The notes beneath the pieces are model-generated. The model was not told the origin of the DNA and did no database searches. It was given only the letters and a program-made list of their open reading frames with translations. From positions 62,001-126,000 of the forward strand of contig WGOC01000002.1 in assembly GCA_016124235.1 (NCBI GenBank): a stretch of DNA of 64,000 bases, read 5' to 3'. Positions 1 to 9,125 of this stretch are shown here, one piece after another; position 1 is the first letter of the stretch, and each line of letters opens with the position of its first letter. This DNA comes from a bacterium (GTDB lineage: Bacteria; Verrucomicrobiota; Verrucomicrobiia; Limisphaerales; RI-55). The position numbers and the translations under genes were made by a program.

Positions 1-1246
1 TGACCTTGTTGTAGTCGGTGGTAAAATGGTTCTGCCAGAATTCGGCAAGGACCGATTGCAACTGACGATGTGCGTAGGCTCCACGAATGTGCACGAGCTG
101 TTGCAGCTCATTCAGCCCTTTGATGCGCGTCTGCAAGGGAATGCCCGGGATGTCGGTCTTGCCGAGCAATTCCGGAATCAAACTGGAATCCGAACTGTCG
201 AGCGTCACGTTGATCGAAACAAACGCGAGCACGTTATTGCCCGGCACCAGCAAGTTCTTGAACGCGGAGATATCGAATTGCTCGGGCGAACCCGCTTCGT
301 GATTGCCGTCGGCCAGACTGTCAAATGCCGGGGTGCCAGTAAAATTCGCCCGAACGACTTCCGTACCGTTGAGATAAGCCACAAACGCATCGTCGTAGTC
401 CATTTGCAGCACCAGGTGATCGAAGGCCGCAGGATCGGCGACGTTGAAAACTTTCCGGGCGTAAACGGTGCTGTAGTTGTAGCGCATGTCATCGAGCACG
501 GTGGCGTCGTCGTTATCGCCATAGCCGATGCCGGTCTGGCCGGTTTCCCAATTACTGTCGTCGAACCCAATTGTTGCCCAATTCGCCGGGGGCTCGTTTG
601 TGCCCTTGTGGTAGGAAAAAATCTCTCCGGGGCTGACAAGTGTCGACGCATTCGCCGGTTGAAAACTGTAGAAGAGCGGCGCCGTCCGGCTGTTCAGTTC
701 AGTATTGGCGGATTCATCAATCAAATTCGGATTCAATTGCTCGTTCATCCACGCTTCCAGTCCGATGGACGCGATCCGTTGCAGATCATAATCACTGGGT
801 CCATAAGCCAGACGGTTCAAGACATGGCCGATTCGTTCATCCTCGGAAAACAAACAAGAGCTCAATCCGTAAACCACCGTGAAATGCGTTGATCCACTGT
901 AGGTCGCGGCCGGCGGAGTCGTTTCGTAGCCGACCCGCACTCGATAGAAAGCATTCAAACCCGGACTCGGTGCGGTAAAGACGACCATGCCTTCCCGGCC
1001 ATCCACCGCACCCGAGACATACGACGACCACGGTCCGGTCCCGGCTTCGGCCCGCGTTTCCAGCACCACGCTGGTAAAGCCAGCGCGAATATGCGCGGCG
1101 ACCACCAGATTATTCGCGTCGACGCTCGATACACAAATGGTGGGTATCTCTGCCGGATCAACCGCGGAGGCGGGTGCCGCGTGGAGGATCAGCGCAAGTA
1201 AAGCACCGGCAGCGATGGCCCGGGAGAAGTGTACGGCTGTCTTCAT
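1..1246 (-). CDS. DUF1800 family secreted protein, C-terminal part outside window
   Basis: The ATG at 1246-1244 opens a frame that stays open to the left edge, so 415 residues are visible and the 3' end is missing. Residues 1-28 form a signal peptide ending in ASA. A fibronectin-like stretch follows to about residue 128. The DUF1800 signature starts at residues 138-172 (HVLNRLAYGPSDYDLQRI, then GLEAWMNEQLNP). At about 188-365 the domain is interrupted by a beta-sandwich-like insert with the pattern GFDDSNWETGQTGIGYGDND, common in verrucomicrobial and planctomycete secreted proteins. The DUF1800 sequence resumes at 390-415 (RQLQSVLAEFWQNHF). Family members are usually followed by a DUF1501 gene, which would lie outside the window. 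Molecular function is unknown. Confidence 0.8.
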   Translation of the reverse strand, partial: MKTAVHFSRAIAAGALLALILHAAPASAVDPAEIPTICVSSVDANNLVVAAHIRAGFTSVVLETRAEAGTGPWSSYVSGAVDGREGMVVFTAPSPGLNAFYRVRVGYETTPPAATYSGSTHFTVVYGLSSCLFSEDERIGHVLNRLAYGPSDYDLQRIASIGLEAWMNEQLNPNLIDESANTELNSRTAPLFYSFQPANASTLVSPGEIFSYHKGTNEPPANWATIGFDDSNWETGQTGIGYGDNDDATVLDDMRYNYSTVYARKVFNVADPAAFDHLVLQMDYDDAFVAYLNGTEVVRANFTGTPAFDSLADGNHEAGSPEQFDISAFKNLLVPGNNVLAFVSINVTLDSSDSSLIPELLGKTDIPGIPLQTRIKGLNELQQLVHIRGAYAHRQLQSVLAEFWQNHFTTDYNKV

Positions 1247-1674
1247 AAGGTGTCGGAGCCCCGGTAGCACGGCTGGAGCCAAACGACATCATCGACACTC
1301 GCCTTCGGCACGCGAATCAACAAGTTGCTCATCGGCACGGCTTTTCTCAAAACTGACTTCACGAGGGGCCATTCGGATCATCGCCGGGGTGGCGCGACTC
1401 CGTGTCCTGCCGAGTCAGCCCTTGGTTAAAAAACGGACATAATCGGGCGCTCCGCAAATCGGGGACGTCAAAGTCAACGATTTCCAAACTTCCACCTTAC
1501 AGCCAACCGTCGCGTTCGCGGGGGAGATCATGGCAGCGGGCGCGACCCACGGTGGTCACGCAAGGAAAACTCGGCCGTTGACTCACTTAGTCCCTTTGTT
1601 AGATTCGCGCCTCGTTTTTCGCCGGATTTCCCAAAAAAACCGCAGATTTACGAATTATCCATCAAACATCATAT
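1247..1674. other. Intergenic region between DUF1800 gene and ppdK
   Basis: This 428-base divergent spacer has no convincing coding frame. The only element I can support is the ppdK promoter listed separately near its right end. I see no riboswitch-like fold and no leader peptide; the remainder appears featureless. Confidence 0.5.
1578..1605 (+). promoter_or_regulatory. Putative sigma-70 type promoter of ppdK
   Basis: TTGACT at 1578-1583 and TAGATT at 1600-1605 are separated by 16 bases, close to a housekeeping promoter. Transcription would begin near 1612, leaving a leader of about 60 bases before the ppdK ATG. Inferred from sequence only. Confidence 0.4.
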
Positions 1675-4446
1675 ATGGCCAAAGCAACGAAGAAGACGAA
1701 ATACGTTTACACTTGGGGTAACAAGAAGGCCGACGGCAACGGCACCATGAAGCCGCTGCTCGGCGGTAAGGGAGCAAATCTCGCCGAAATGACCCGCATC
1801 GGTCTGCCGGTGCCTCCTGGTTTCACCATCACCACGGAAGTTTGCACGTACTACTACGCGCACAAGAAAACGTATCCAACGGAACTGCAGGGCCAGATCC
1901 AAGCCGGCATCCGCAACATGGAAAAGATCATGGGCACGAAGTTCGGTGCCACGTCCGGCATGCCGCTCCTCGTCGCCGTGCGTTCGGGCGCCCGCGATTC
2001 CATGCCCGGCATGATGGATACGATTCTCAATCTGGGCCTCAACGATCAAACCGTTGTCGCGCTCGAGAACGCCACCAAAAACTCGCGGTTCGCGTGGGAC
2101 TGCTATCGCCGTTTCATCCAAATGTACGGTGACGTCGTGCTTGGTGTACAAAAGCGTCCGGACGAAGATCACGAACCATTTGAGACGGTCATCCACGCCT
2201 TCAAGCACGAGAAGTATCAACAGGATATCCTCGATTCCGAACTAACCGCGGAAGACCAACAGGAACTCGTCAAACTCTTCAAAGCGTTGGTCAAGGAACG
2301 CACCGGCCACGTATTTCCGAATGATCCGTGGGATCAACTTCACGGTGCCGCCGGAGCCGTCTTTGGTTCATGGATGAACGATCGTGCGATCGTTTATCGC
2401 CGCAAATACAACATCCCCTCCGAGTGGGGCACCGCCGTCAACGTGCAGGCGATGGTATTCGGCAACACCGGTGAAACGTCCGGCTCGGGCGTGGCATTCA
2501 CCCGCAATCCAGCCAATGGCGCGAACGAGTTTTACGGTGAGTTCCTGATCAACGCCCAGGGCGAAGATGTCGTCGCGGGCGTGCGCACTCCGGAACCGGT
2601 CATCAACCTCAAGAAGGAAATGCCCAAGAGCTACGCCGAGTTGCTCAAAGTTCGCGCGACGCTCGAAAAGCATTTCAAGGATGTGCAGGATATCGAATTC
2701 ACGATCCAAGACGGCAAGTTGTTCATGCTGCAGACACGCAACGGCAAGCGCACCGCCGCAGCCGCACTGAAGTTTGCCGCCGACATGGTCAAGTCGAAGC
2801 TCATCGACTGGGAAACCGCCGTATTGCGCAATCCGGCCGATCAGCTCGAACAGCTCCTCGCGCCAATCTTCGATCTCAACGAAGTCAAGAAAGCCACCGT
2901 CATCGCCAATGGTTTGCCGGCCGGCCCCGGCGCCGCCACCGGCAAGGTTTACTTCAACGCCGACCGCGCTGAAGCCGCCGCCGAGAAGGGTGAAAAGGTG
3001 CTCCTGGTTCGCCTCGAAACTTCGCCCGAAGACTTGCGCGGCATGATCGCCGCCGAGGGCATCCTGACCGCCCGTGGCGGTGTTTCCTCGCACGCAGCAC
3101 TCGTCGCCCGCCAGATGGGCAAGGTTTGCGTCTGCGGTGCGTCGGCCGTCGCCATCGATTACGACAAGAAGGTTGCGACAATCGCCGGCCAGGAATTTGC
3201 CGAAGGCGACTTTCTGTCCATCGACGGCACGTCCGGCATTGTTTACGCCGGCCAGATCAAAACCGCTCCGTCGGAGATTATCACCGGTCTCCTGAACAAC
3301 GACAAAGTTGCGCAAAAGACCGAAAAGTATAAGAGCTACGTGCAGTTGATGAACTGGTGCAAAAAGGCCACCCGCCTCACCGTCCGCACCAATGCCGACA
3401 CACCGGAACAGGCCGCCCAGGCGATCGCTTTTGGCGCCGAAGGCATCGGCCTCACCCGCACCGAGCACATGTTCTTTGAAGGCGACCGGATCGATGCGAT
3501 GCGCGAAATGATCCTCGCCGACAACCTGGAAGCTCGCGAAGCCGCACTGGCCAAATTGCTCCCTTACCAACGTCAAGATTTCTTCGGGATCTTCAAGGCG
3601 TTGAAGGGCTTCCCCGCCACGATCCGTTTCCTCGATCCCCCGCTCCACGAATTCCTGCCGCACACCAAGGAGCAACAGATGGACCTCGCCCGGAAGCTCA
3701 ATATTCCGGTCGAGAGAATCATGGCGCGCGTCAGCGAACTCCATGAATTCAACCCCATGCTCGGTTTCCGCGGTTGCCGCCTCGGCATCAAATATCCCGA
3801 GATCACCCGCATGCAGGCGCGCGCCGTCCTCGAAGCCGCCGCTCTTTGTGCCAAGAAGAAGATCAAGGCCAAGCCCGAGATCATGATCCCGCTGGTCGGC
3901 TTCAAGAAAGAACTCGATCTGCAGGTGGCCATCGTGCACGAAGTGGCCGCCCAGGTGCAGAAGGAGCAAAAAGTGAAGCTCAGCTACAACGTGGGTACCA
4001 TGATCGAAATCCCGCGCGGCGCGCTGACGGCTGACGAAGTCGCCCAGACGGCGGAGTTCTTCAGCTTCGGCACCAACGACCTCACGCAGACCTGCCTCGG
4101 CATGTCGCGCGATGATTCCGGCTCCTTCCTCGGCGCTTATGCCGAAGCGGAGATCATGAAGAAGAATCCGTTCGCCTCGATCGACCAGACCGGCGTCGGC
4201 CAACTCGTGAAGATCGCGACCGAAAAAGGCCGCGCCACCCGTCCGGGCATGAAGCTTGGCATCTGCGGTGAACACGGTGGTGACCCGGATTCGGTGAAGT
4301 TCTGCCATCGCGTCGGCCTCACCTACGTGAGCTGCTCGCCGTATCGCGTGCCGGTTGCGCGCCTCGCCGCCGCCCAGGCCGCGATCGAGGAGAAACGCGC
4401 CGCCAAGGCACCGGCCAAGAAAAAGGCCACCAAGAAGAAGAAGTAA
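1675..4446 (+). CDS. ppdK: Pyruvate, phosphate dikinase
   Basis: This cytoplasmic enzyme interconverts pyruvate, ATP and phosphate with PEP, AMP and pyrophosphate. The 923-residue length fits the family. The N-terminal nucleotide-binding domain carries [10 protein letters not shown] at about 29-38. The central phosphohistidine domain has [12 protein letters not shown] with the catalytic His at residue 473. The C-terminal PEP/pyruvate barrel ends in [10 protein letters not shown] with the catalytic Cys at residue 864. Both ends are Lys-rich: [10 protein letters not shown] at the start and a tail of about 15 residues made almost only of Ala, Pro, Lys and Thr, which is unusual for the family. 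The gene appears monocistronic, with its own promoter and terminator. Confidence 0.97.
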   Translation: MAKATKKTKYVYTWGNKKADGNGTMKPLLGGKGANLAEMTRIGLPVPPGFTITTEVCTYYYAHKKTYPTELQGQIQAGIRNMEKIMGTKFGATSGMPLLVAVRSGARDSMPGMMDTILNLGLNDQTVVALENATKNSRFAWDCYRRFIQMYGDVVLGVQKRPDEDHEPFETVIHAFKHEKYQQDILDSELTAEDQQELVKLFKALVKERTGHVFPNDPWDQLHGAAGAVFGSWMNDRAIVYRRKYNIPSEWGTAVNVQAMVFGNTGETSGSGVAFTRNPANGANEFYGEFLINAQGEDVVAGVRTPEPVINLKKEMPKSYAELLKVRATLEKHFKDVQDIEFTIQDGKLFMLQTRNGKRTAAAALKFAADMVKSKLIDWETAVLRNPADQLEQLLAPIFDLNEVKKATVIANGLPAGPGAATGKVYFNADRAEAAAEKGEKVLLVRLETSPEDLRGMIAAEGILTARGGVSSHAALVARQMGKVCVCGASAVAIDYDKKVATIAGQEFAEGDFLSIDGTSGIVYAGQIKTAPSEIITGLLNNDKVAQKTEKYKSYVQLMNWCKKATRLTVRTNADTPEQAAQAIAFGAEGIGLTRTEHMFFEGDRIDAMREMILADNLEAREAALAKLLPYQRQDFFGIFKALKGFPATIRFLDPPLHEFLPHTKEQQMDLARKLNIPVERIMARVSELHEFNPMLGFRGCRLGIKYPEITRMQARAVLEAAALCAKKKIKAKPEIMIPLVGFKKELDLQVAIVHEVAAQVQKEQKVKLSYNVGTMIEIPRGALTADEVAQTAEFFSFGTNDLTQTCLGMSRDDSGSFLGAYAEAEIMKKNPFASIDQTGVGQLVKIATEKGRATRPGMKLGICGEHGGDPDSVKFCHRVGLTYVSCSPYRVPVARLAAAQAAIEEKRAAKAPAKKKATKKKK

Positions 4447-4486
4447 GACTTCGACAGACGCGCGAAGATCGCGTCATGCATGATTC

Positions 4487-4521
4487 AAAAGGCCGCTCCG
4501 GAAAATGGGGCGGCCTTTTTT
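4487..4521 (+). terminator. Intrinsic terminator of ppdK
   Basis: AGGCCGCTCC (4490-4499) pairs with GGGGCGGCCT (4507-4516) with one G-T wobble across a 7-base loop, followed by a run of T. It begins 40 bases after the ppdK stop codon. Confidence 0.85.
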
Positions 4522-4590
4522 GTTCGGAGTGCATGATAAAACTTTTCCTGTCACCTTTTGGACTTTCGTGGCCACAGATGGACGACAATT

Positions 4591-6240
4591 ATGAATGCAA
4601 GCTCCATGGCCGCGATGTCTGACGACCAACTCTGGCTGAAATCCCGCGACGGTGATCGCGAGGCTTTCGGCCGAATTGTCGAGCGCTACCAAGGCTTGAT
4701 CTGCTCGCTCGCCTACAGCGCGTGCGGCAATCTTTCGCGGTCGGAAGATCTCGCCCAGGAGACATTCGTCACCGCCTGGCAAAAGCTCGGCGAACTTCGT
4801 GAACCCACGAAACTACGCGCATGGTTGTGTGGAATTGTTCGCAATCTTTCCGCAAGCTCTCTTCGTCGCGAACGACGTCGCGGCGGCCCGGCCGTATCAC
4901 TCGACCATCTGAACGAACATGTTTCCGCGGACGCCGATCCCGCGACCAACGCAGTCAGCCAGGAAGAAGCCGACCTGCTCTGGCGCTCACTCGCCGGCAT
5001 GCCGGAAACGTATCGCGAACCGATGATCTTGTTTTACCGGCAGGGTCAATCGATCGTCGAAGTCGCAAAGTCGCTCGATCTTTCCGAAGACGCGGTCAAG
5101 CAGCGATTGTCCCGGGGACGTTCGTTGCTGCGCGAGGAGATGACCGCGTTGGTCGAATCCACATTGACGCGAACCAAACCCGGCATCGCCTTCAAGGCCG
5201 CGGTTCTCATTGCGCTGCCGGCCATTTCCGCCTCCACCGCGAGCGCGGCCGTGTTGACTGCCGGAACGTTGGCTCAAAGTGCGGGGTCGGGAACGGTCGG
5301 CAAGGGGCTTCTCGCGAAGTTGGGTCTGGGTCCATTTGTTGGCCCGCTGATCGGACTCTTCTTCGCCCATTTGGGAACCCGCGCGGTGGCTTCAAAAGCG
5401 CGGTCCGAACGCGAGCGCGCGGTAATTCTCAAATACTCGCGCTGGGGTATCATTCTGTTCTGCGTCGTGATGAGCCTCGGGTTGGCCGCTGTGTTGAGTC
5501 AGGCCGGAAAACTTTACGATGCATCCGCACCGGCAATTATTCTGGGTGTGTGCGCGTGGACCGCCGTTCTCGTTGGCGGAATCTTGTGGGTCAACCACCG
5601 TATGGATCAGGCGATCAAACGCATCCGCATCGAAACGCACACAACCGACGACGAATTCGCCGGCGAATTGGCAGCCCGAGGTGAACAACTCAAACAGCCG
5701 AAATACTTCGAATCCAAAACGCATTTTCTCGGCCTGCCGCTCTTTGCGATGGCGTGGGGAGGCTACCGTTCCGATCGATATCGGAGGCGAGTCGTAACAG
5801 CATGGATTGCCATCGGCGACATCGCGGTCAGCCCTTTTGTTGCTTGTGGCGGCGTTGCTCTGGCACCGATCGCCTTTGGCGCAATTTCAGTTGGCGTGCT
5901 CAGCCTCAGCATTTTCTGGGGCGTGGCGGTCGGGGCATTTGCTCTCGGCAGCCTGGCCTTTGGATGGTGGGCAGTCGGTTGCGCTGCCGTCGGATGGAAA
6001 TGCGCCCTTGGTTTTGCCTCGATGGCCCGTGATTACGCGCTCGGCTTGGTGGCCAGTGCCGCCGAGGCGAACACTGAAATCGCAAAGGAATGGTTTCGCA
6101 GTCAATGGCTGAGCGATCTCACAAACCTGTTCGTGCACCAGGCGCATTGGTGGATTCTTGGGATGGTTGCTTTGGCCATTATCCTGGGCTGGCGACGCAA
6201 ACGGCAGGAACGTATCACTTCTCGGAACCGTCCCAATTGA
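4591..6240 (+). CDS. ECF sigma factor fused to a multi-pass membrane domain
   Basis: Residues about 10-85 form sigma region 2 (DQLWLKSRDGDREAFGRIVE, then EDLAQETFVTAW). Residues about 130-180 form region 4 (YREPMILFYRQGQSIVEVAK, then DAVKQRLSRGRSLL). Roughly 360 further residues contain about six to eight hydrophobic segments, several rich in Gly and Ala, and the protein ends with a basic tail. ECF factors are normally about 190 residues and held by a separate anti-sigma protein. Here no anti-sigma gene is adjacent, so the membrane part may do that job in cis (inference). The start at 4591 is chosen for a weak GGA upstream; ATG 4618 would remove nine residues without touching the domains. Confidence 0.8.
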   Translation: MNASSMAAMSDDQLWLKSRDGDREAFGRIVERYQGLICSLAYSACGNLSRSEDLAQETFVTAWQKLGELREPTKLRAWLCGIVRNLSASSLRRERRRGGPAVSLDHLNEHVSADADPATNAVSQEEADLLWRSLAGMPETYREPMILFYRQGQSIVEVAKSLDLSEDAVKQRLSRGRSLLREEMTALVESTLTRTKPGIAFKAAVLIALPAISASTASAAVLTAGTLAQSAGSGTVGKGLLAKLGLGPFVGPLIGLFFAHLGTRAVASKARSERERAVILKYSRWGIILFCVVMSLGLAAVLSQAGKLYDASAPAIILGVCAWTAVLVGGILWVNHRMDQAIKRIRIETHTTDDEFAGELAARGEQLKQPKYFESKTHFLGLPLFAMAWGGYRSDRYRRRVVTAWIAIGDIAVSPFVACGGVALAPIAFGAISVGVLSLSIFWGVAVGAFALGSLAFGWWAVGCAAVGWKCALGFASMARDYALGLVASAAEANTEIAKEWFRSQWLSDLTNLFVHQAHWWILGMVALAIILGWRRKRQERITSRNRPN

Positions 6241-6261
6241 CGACACTTGGCTTCCGAAAGC

Positions 6262-7665
6262 TCAAACCACACTTGAGATTTCCGGCGTTGGATTTTGTGT
6301 CGGAGCCGTTCTGCGTTTCACAATCACCTGAATGCCGTTCTTCGGCCTGAGCGTGATGAGCGGATCCGGCACGGCCGTAAATCCAGGCGGCAATCGAAAG
6401 GTAAAGTGCCGGTAGAAAATCACCGTGAAGATCATCAGTTCCTGCAGCGCGAAGTGATTGCCGATGCAGCTGCGCGGTCCGGCCCCAAAAGGGAAGTAGA
6501 TCATCTGCTCGGGACCTGGCCTCCGTTCCGGTAAAAAGCGATCGGGGTCGAATCGTTGCGGCTCATCCCAGTAGCGGGCGCTCCAGTGAAAATGCGCGAT
6601 CGGGATCACCACGTTCATTCCTTGGGGAATCCCGTAACCGGCAATCTCATCGTCGGCCGTGCAGCGCCGGCCCACGGACCAGATGGACGGAAACATGCGC
6701 AGTGATTCTTCGATGGCCCGACGAACGAACGCGAAGCGGCCGATGTTTTCCGTCGTGAGTCCCTCCTCCGGCCAATTGGCATCGATCTCCTCGATCAACC
6801 GGCGTTCCTGTTCCGGATTCTGCGCGAGCAAATAGATCAACCAGCTCATGGCGTTGGCAGTCGTTTCGTGGCCGGCGACAAAGATCGTCATGACTTCATC
6901 GCGCAATTGCTCGTCGGTCATCCCGCGGCCGGTGCCCTCTTCGCACGCGGACAACAGCATGCTGAGCAAATCGTCGTGTTCGTCCGGCAGCTGGCGGCGG
7001 CTTTGGATGATGCCATAGACAATCCGGTTTAGATCACGCAAGGCCCGGACCTGCCGGCCGTTGAACGGCGTCGGAATGGAGCGCGGCAGCAGAAACATCC
7101 ACGGATGCCGCAGCATGCGGAGCGCGAACTCATTCAACGTGGCAATGTGCCGGCTCACATCGGCGGCCGATCCCTCAACATCGGTGCTGAACATCGCGCG
7201 CGAAATGATGTCCAGCGTCAGCTGCGAAAGCGGCGGGCACACGTCCCACGGTTGTCCGGCGGACGACGCGCGTTGAAGCAGGGAAACAAATCCTTCCGCA
7301 CGTTCCACCATCATCGCAAACAGCCGGTCGAGTCGATGCCGATGAAACGCCGGCTGAATCAACTTTCGCTGGCCGCGCCAGAATTCGCCCTCGCTGGTGA
7401 CGAGCCCGTTGCCGAACAGAATCCGCAGCACCGCATACGAACGGCTCTTGCTCTGGTAATGATGGTAGGCGTCAGCGAGAACATGTTTGGCCCATTCCGG
7501 ACGGGCGACGACCACGGCGCGACCCAAAGGCGACGTGATGGTGAAGATGTCACCGACTTCCTCGATCCATTGCGGAATCCACTTGAGCGGATTGCGCTGG
7601 GCAAAATAGGCCGGCCCCATCAGCCAATGCCGCGGACGTTGCACGGAAGGTGGTGATGGTTTCAT
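6262..7665 (-). CDS. Cytochrome P450
   Basis: A 467-residue P450 monooxygenase. The I-helix oxygen-binding motif is AGHETTANAMSW, the K-helix ExxR is EESLR, and the heme loop FPFGAGPRSCIGNH supplies the thiolate ligand Cys400. There is no transmembrane anchor, so it is probably soluble and would need ferredoxin partners, none of which are encoded nearby. The start codon overlaps the stop of the upstream gene as ATGA (7665-7662), so it is the third gene of a coupled operon. The substrate cannot be inferred; the overall pattern resembles CYP102- and CYP4-like fatty-acid hydroxylases. Confidence 0.95.
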   Translation of the reverse strand: MKPSPPSVQRPRHWLMGPAYFAQRNPLKWIPQWIEEVGDIFTITSPLGRAVVVARPEWAKHVLADAYHHYQSKSRSYAVLRILFGNGLVTSEGEFWRGQRKLIQPAFHRHRLDRLFAMMVERAEGFVSLLQRASSAGQPWDVCPPLSQLTLDIISRAMFSTDVEGSAADVSRHIATLNEFALRMLRHPWMFLLPRSIPTPFNGRQVRALRDLNRIVYGIIQSRRQLPDEHDDLLSMLLSACEEGTGRGMTDEQLRDEVMTIFVAGHETTANAMSWLIYLLAQNPEQERRLIEEIDANWPEEGLTTENIGRFAFVRRAIEESLRMFPSIWSVGRRCTADDEIAGYGIPQGMNVVIPIAHFHWSARYWDEPQRFDPDRFLPERRPGPEQMIYFPFGAGPRSCIGNHFALQELMIFTVIFYRHFTFRLPPGFTAVPDPLITLRPKNGIQVIVKRRTAPTQNPTPEISSVV

Positions 7666-9125
7666 GGTTTTTGAGCCGGTCTTAAGCGTGGATCGTCCAG
7701 ATCCAAACGGTAAAGCATCTGGTTGTAATCGTAGCGCGGTGTCGGATGCGAGTTGCCGGAGAACGCCGCCGTGTAGGTTCCTTCAAACAAAAGCACCGGT
7801 GAGTTCGTCGGCGTGAAATCCAGATGCAAACACGGATTGTAAAATGTGTAGTTGCGATGGCTGAGGACCTTAACCGCCGGCCCCCACGGGCCGGTGGGTG
7901 CATCCGCCTCCGCGTACCAAAGTTCACCAAACGGCGACGGTTTGCCGCCGCTCTGTTGAAACACGGTGACCCAGCGTTTGCGCCACGGATGCCAGCCAAT
8001 CCCGCCGACATGAACGCCCCGATGCGGTCGAATTTCTTCACTGCCGTCCGCCGCCTGCACGGTGCGTTGCTGTTCGAGCGGTTCCCACGAAGACGGATTT
8101 TGCCAGGCTTCAAAAGAGGCCGGACACCGCAAGGCCGGAAACGGATGTGCAAACAAAATCCAGTCGCGGCCGTCGGCATCGCGCCAGGGCACCGCGTGCC
8201 CTTGCGGCAGCGGCGGCGGTTTCGGCGCGTCTGCCGAGTGCGACCAGATCACTTTTAATTTCTCAAAGGTCTGCGATTTATCGTTCCACACGGCCAAACC
8301 CCATTCGTAAGCTTCCATGTTTTGGTGGACTTTCATATACGTGCAGACGAGGTGCTTCTTTCCATCGCGATCGGGCAGATCCACCATCGCGGTGGCCCAC
8401 GTTGGTCCTTTACCGGCCATCGGCGTGATCCCGCGCAGGTTGCCCTTTTTGTCGCGGAACATTTCGAAGTGAAGTCTCAAAGGAGGTTCAAAGTTCTTCA
8501 GCGGCAGCACATCGGAGGTGGCGCCGGAGCTGTCAAAAATCCCCAACGGATAACGCGGCAACGTCGTGTCACCCCACAGCCAGTATCGCGTCCCATCGTG
8601 AACCGCCGTTTGCACGCTGTCGCACCCGAACACACCGGTCTCCCGCCAATCGCGATCACGACCGGTAAGCTGGCTTTCGGCGAATTGACCGGCCCCGGTC
8701 AGTCTGCCCAACCGACGCGCAATCATCGTTCGATTCACTTCGATTTTCAGTGTCTTGCCGTGTTGGGGAACCAATCGAACGCCGCGATAGCCAAACCCAT
8801 CCTTCGGAACTTCGTAGCCATCACTCTCGACGGTGAAGAAGACTTCGCGACCAAGGAGTTCCGGCTGATTGACCGCGACCACACCAGCGTTGTCGGTGAT
8901 CAACGTCACATGATGGGTCGTCGTCAACTCGACGAGTGGCACCGGCCAGCCGCTCTCTTTTTCGACGACTTCAATGCGACAGGGTTCGGCCCCTGAGGCG
9001 GCCGCATTGCCGCGTTCGACAATTGCCATTCCCAACAGAACACCGATCAAACCGACACCAAAAGATCGTGGGCCGGAATAACACTTTCTGCGTCGCGACA
9101 TGCGCGTGGTCAACTCGGGTTTCAT
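7662..9125 (-). CDS. Secreted protein with a glycosidase-like beta-propeller
   Basis: The 487-residue protein begins at ATG 9125, which overlaps the preceding stop as ATGA; a longer frame upstream is less likely. An N-terminal hydrophobic segment (about 25-43) looks like a signal peptide. A short beta domain follows (about 48-120), then repeated strand patterns typical of five-bladed GH43/GH32-like or DUF4185-like propellers, for example RYWLWGDTTLP and WGLAVWNDKSQ. I do not see a clear set of catalytic acids, so function is unknown. It lies between an EF-hand protein and a P450 in one operon. Confidence 0.65.
   Translation of the reverse strand: MKPELTTRMSRRRKCYSGPRSFGVGLIGVLLGMAIVERGNAAASGAEPCRIEVVEKESGWPVPLVELTTTHHVTLITDNAGVVAVNQPELLGREVFFTVESDGYEVPKDGFGYRGVRLVPQHGKTLKIEVNRTMIARRLGRLTGAGQFAESQLTGRDRDWRETGVFGCDSVQTAVHDGTRYWLWGDTTLPRYPLGIFDSSGATSDVLPLKNFEPPLRLHFEMFRDKKGNLRGITPMAGKGPTWATAMVDLPDRDGKKHLVCTYMKVHQNMEAYEWGLAVWNDKSQTFEKLKVIWSHSADAPKPPPLPQGHAVPWRDADGRDWILFAHPFPALRCPASFEAWQNPSSWEPLEQQRTVQAADGSEEIRPHRGVHVGGIGWHPWRKRWVTVFQQSGGKPSPFGELWYAEADAPTGPWGPAVKVLSHRNYTFYNPCLHLDFTPTNSPVLLFEGTYTAAFSGNSHPTPRYDYNQMLYRLDLDDPRLRPAQKP

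Noticed and set aside
26..892. A 288-codon plus-strand frame opposite the DUF1800 gene
   Set aside because: The minus-strand frame has a signal peptide and DUF1800 motifs; the plus frame has no recognisable content.
1530..1721. Small plus-strand frame overlapping the ppdK start
   Set aside because: No ribosome site or family resemblance, and it contains the ppdK promoter.
2368..4308. A 646-codon open frame on the minus strand opposite ppdK
   Set aside because: It is the antisense shadow of a highly GC-biased real gene; the translation is His/Gly/Ala-rich without any family pattern.
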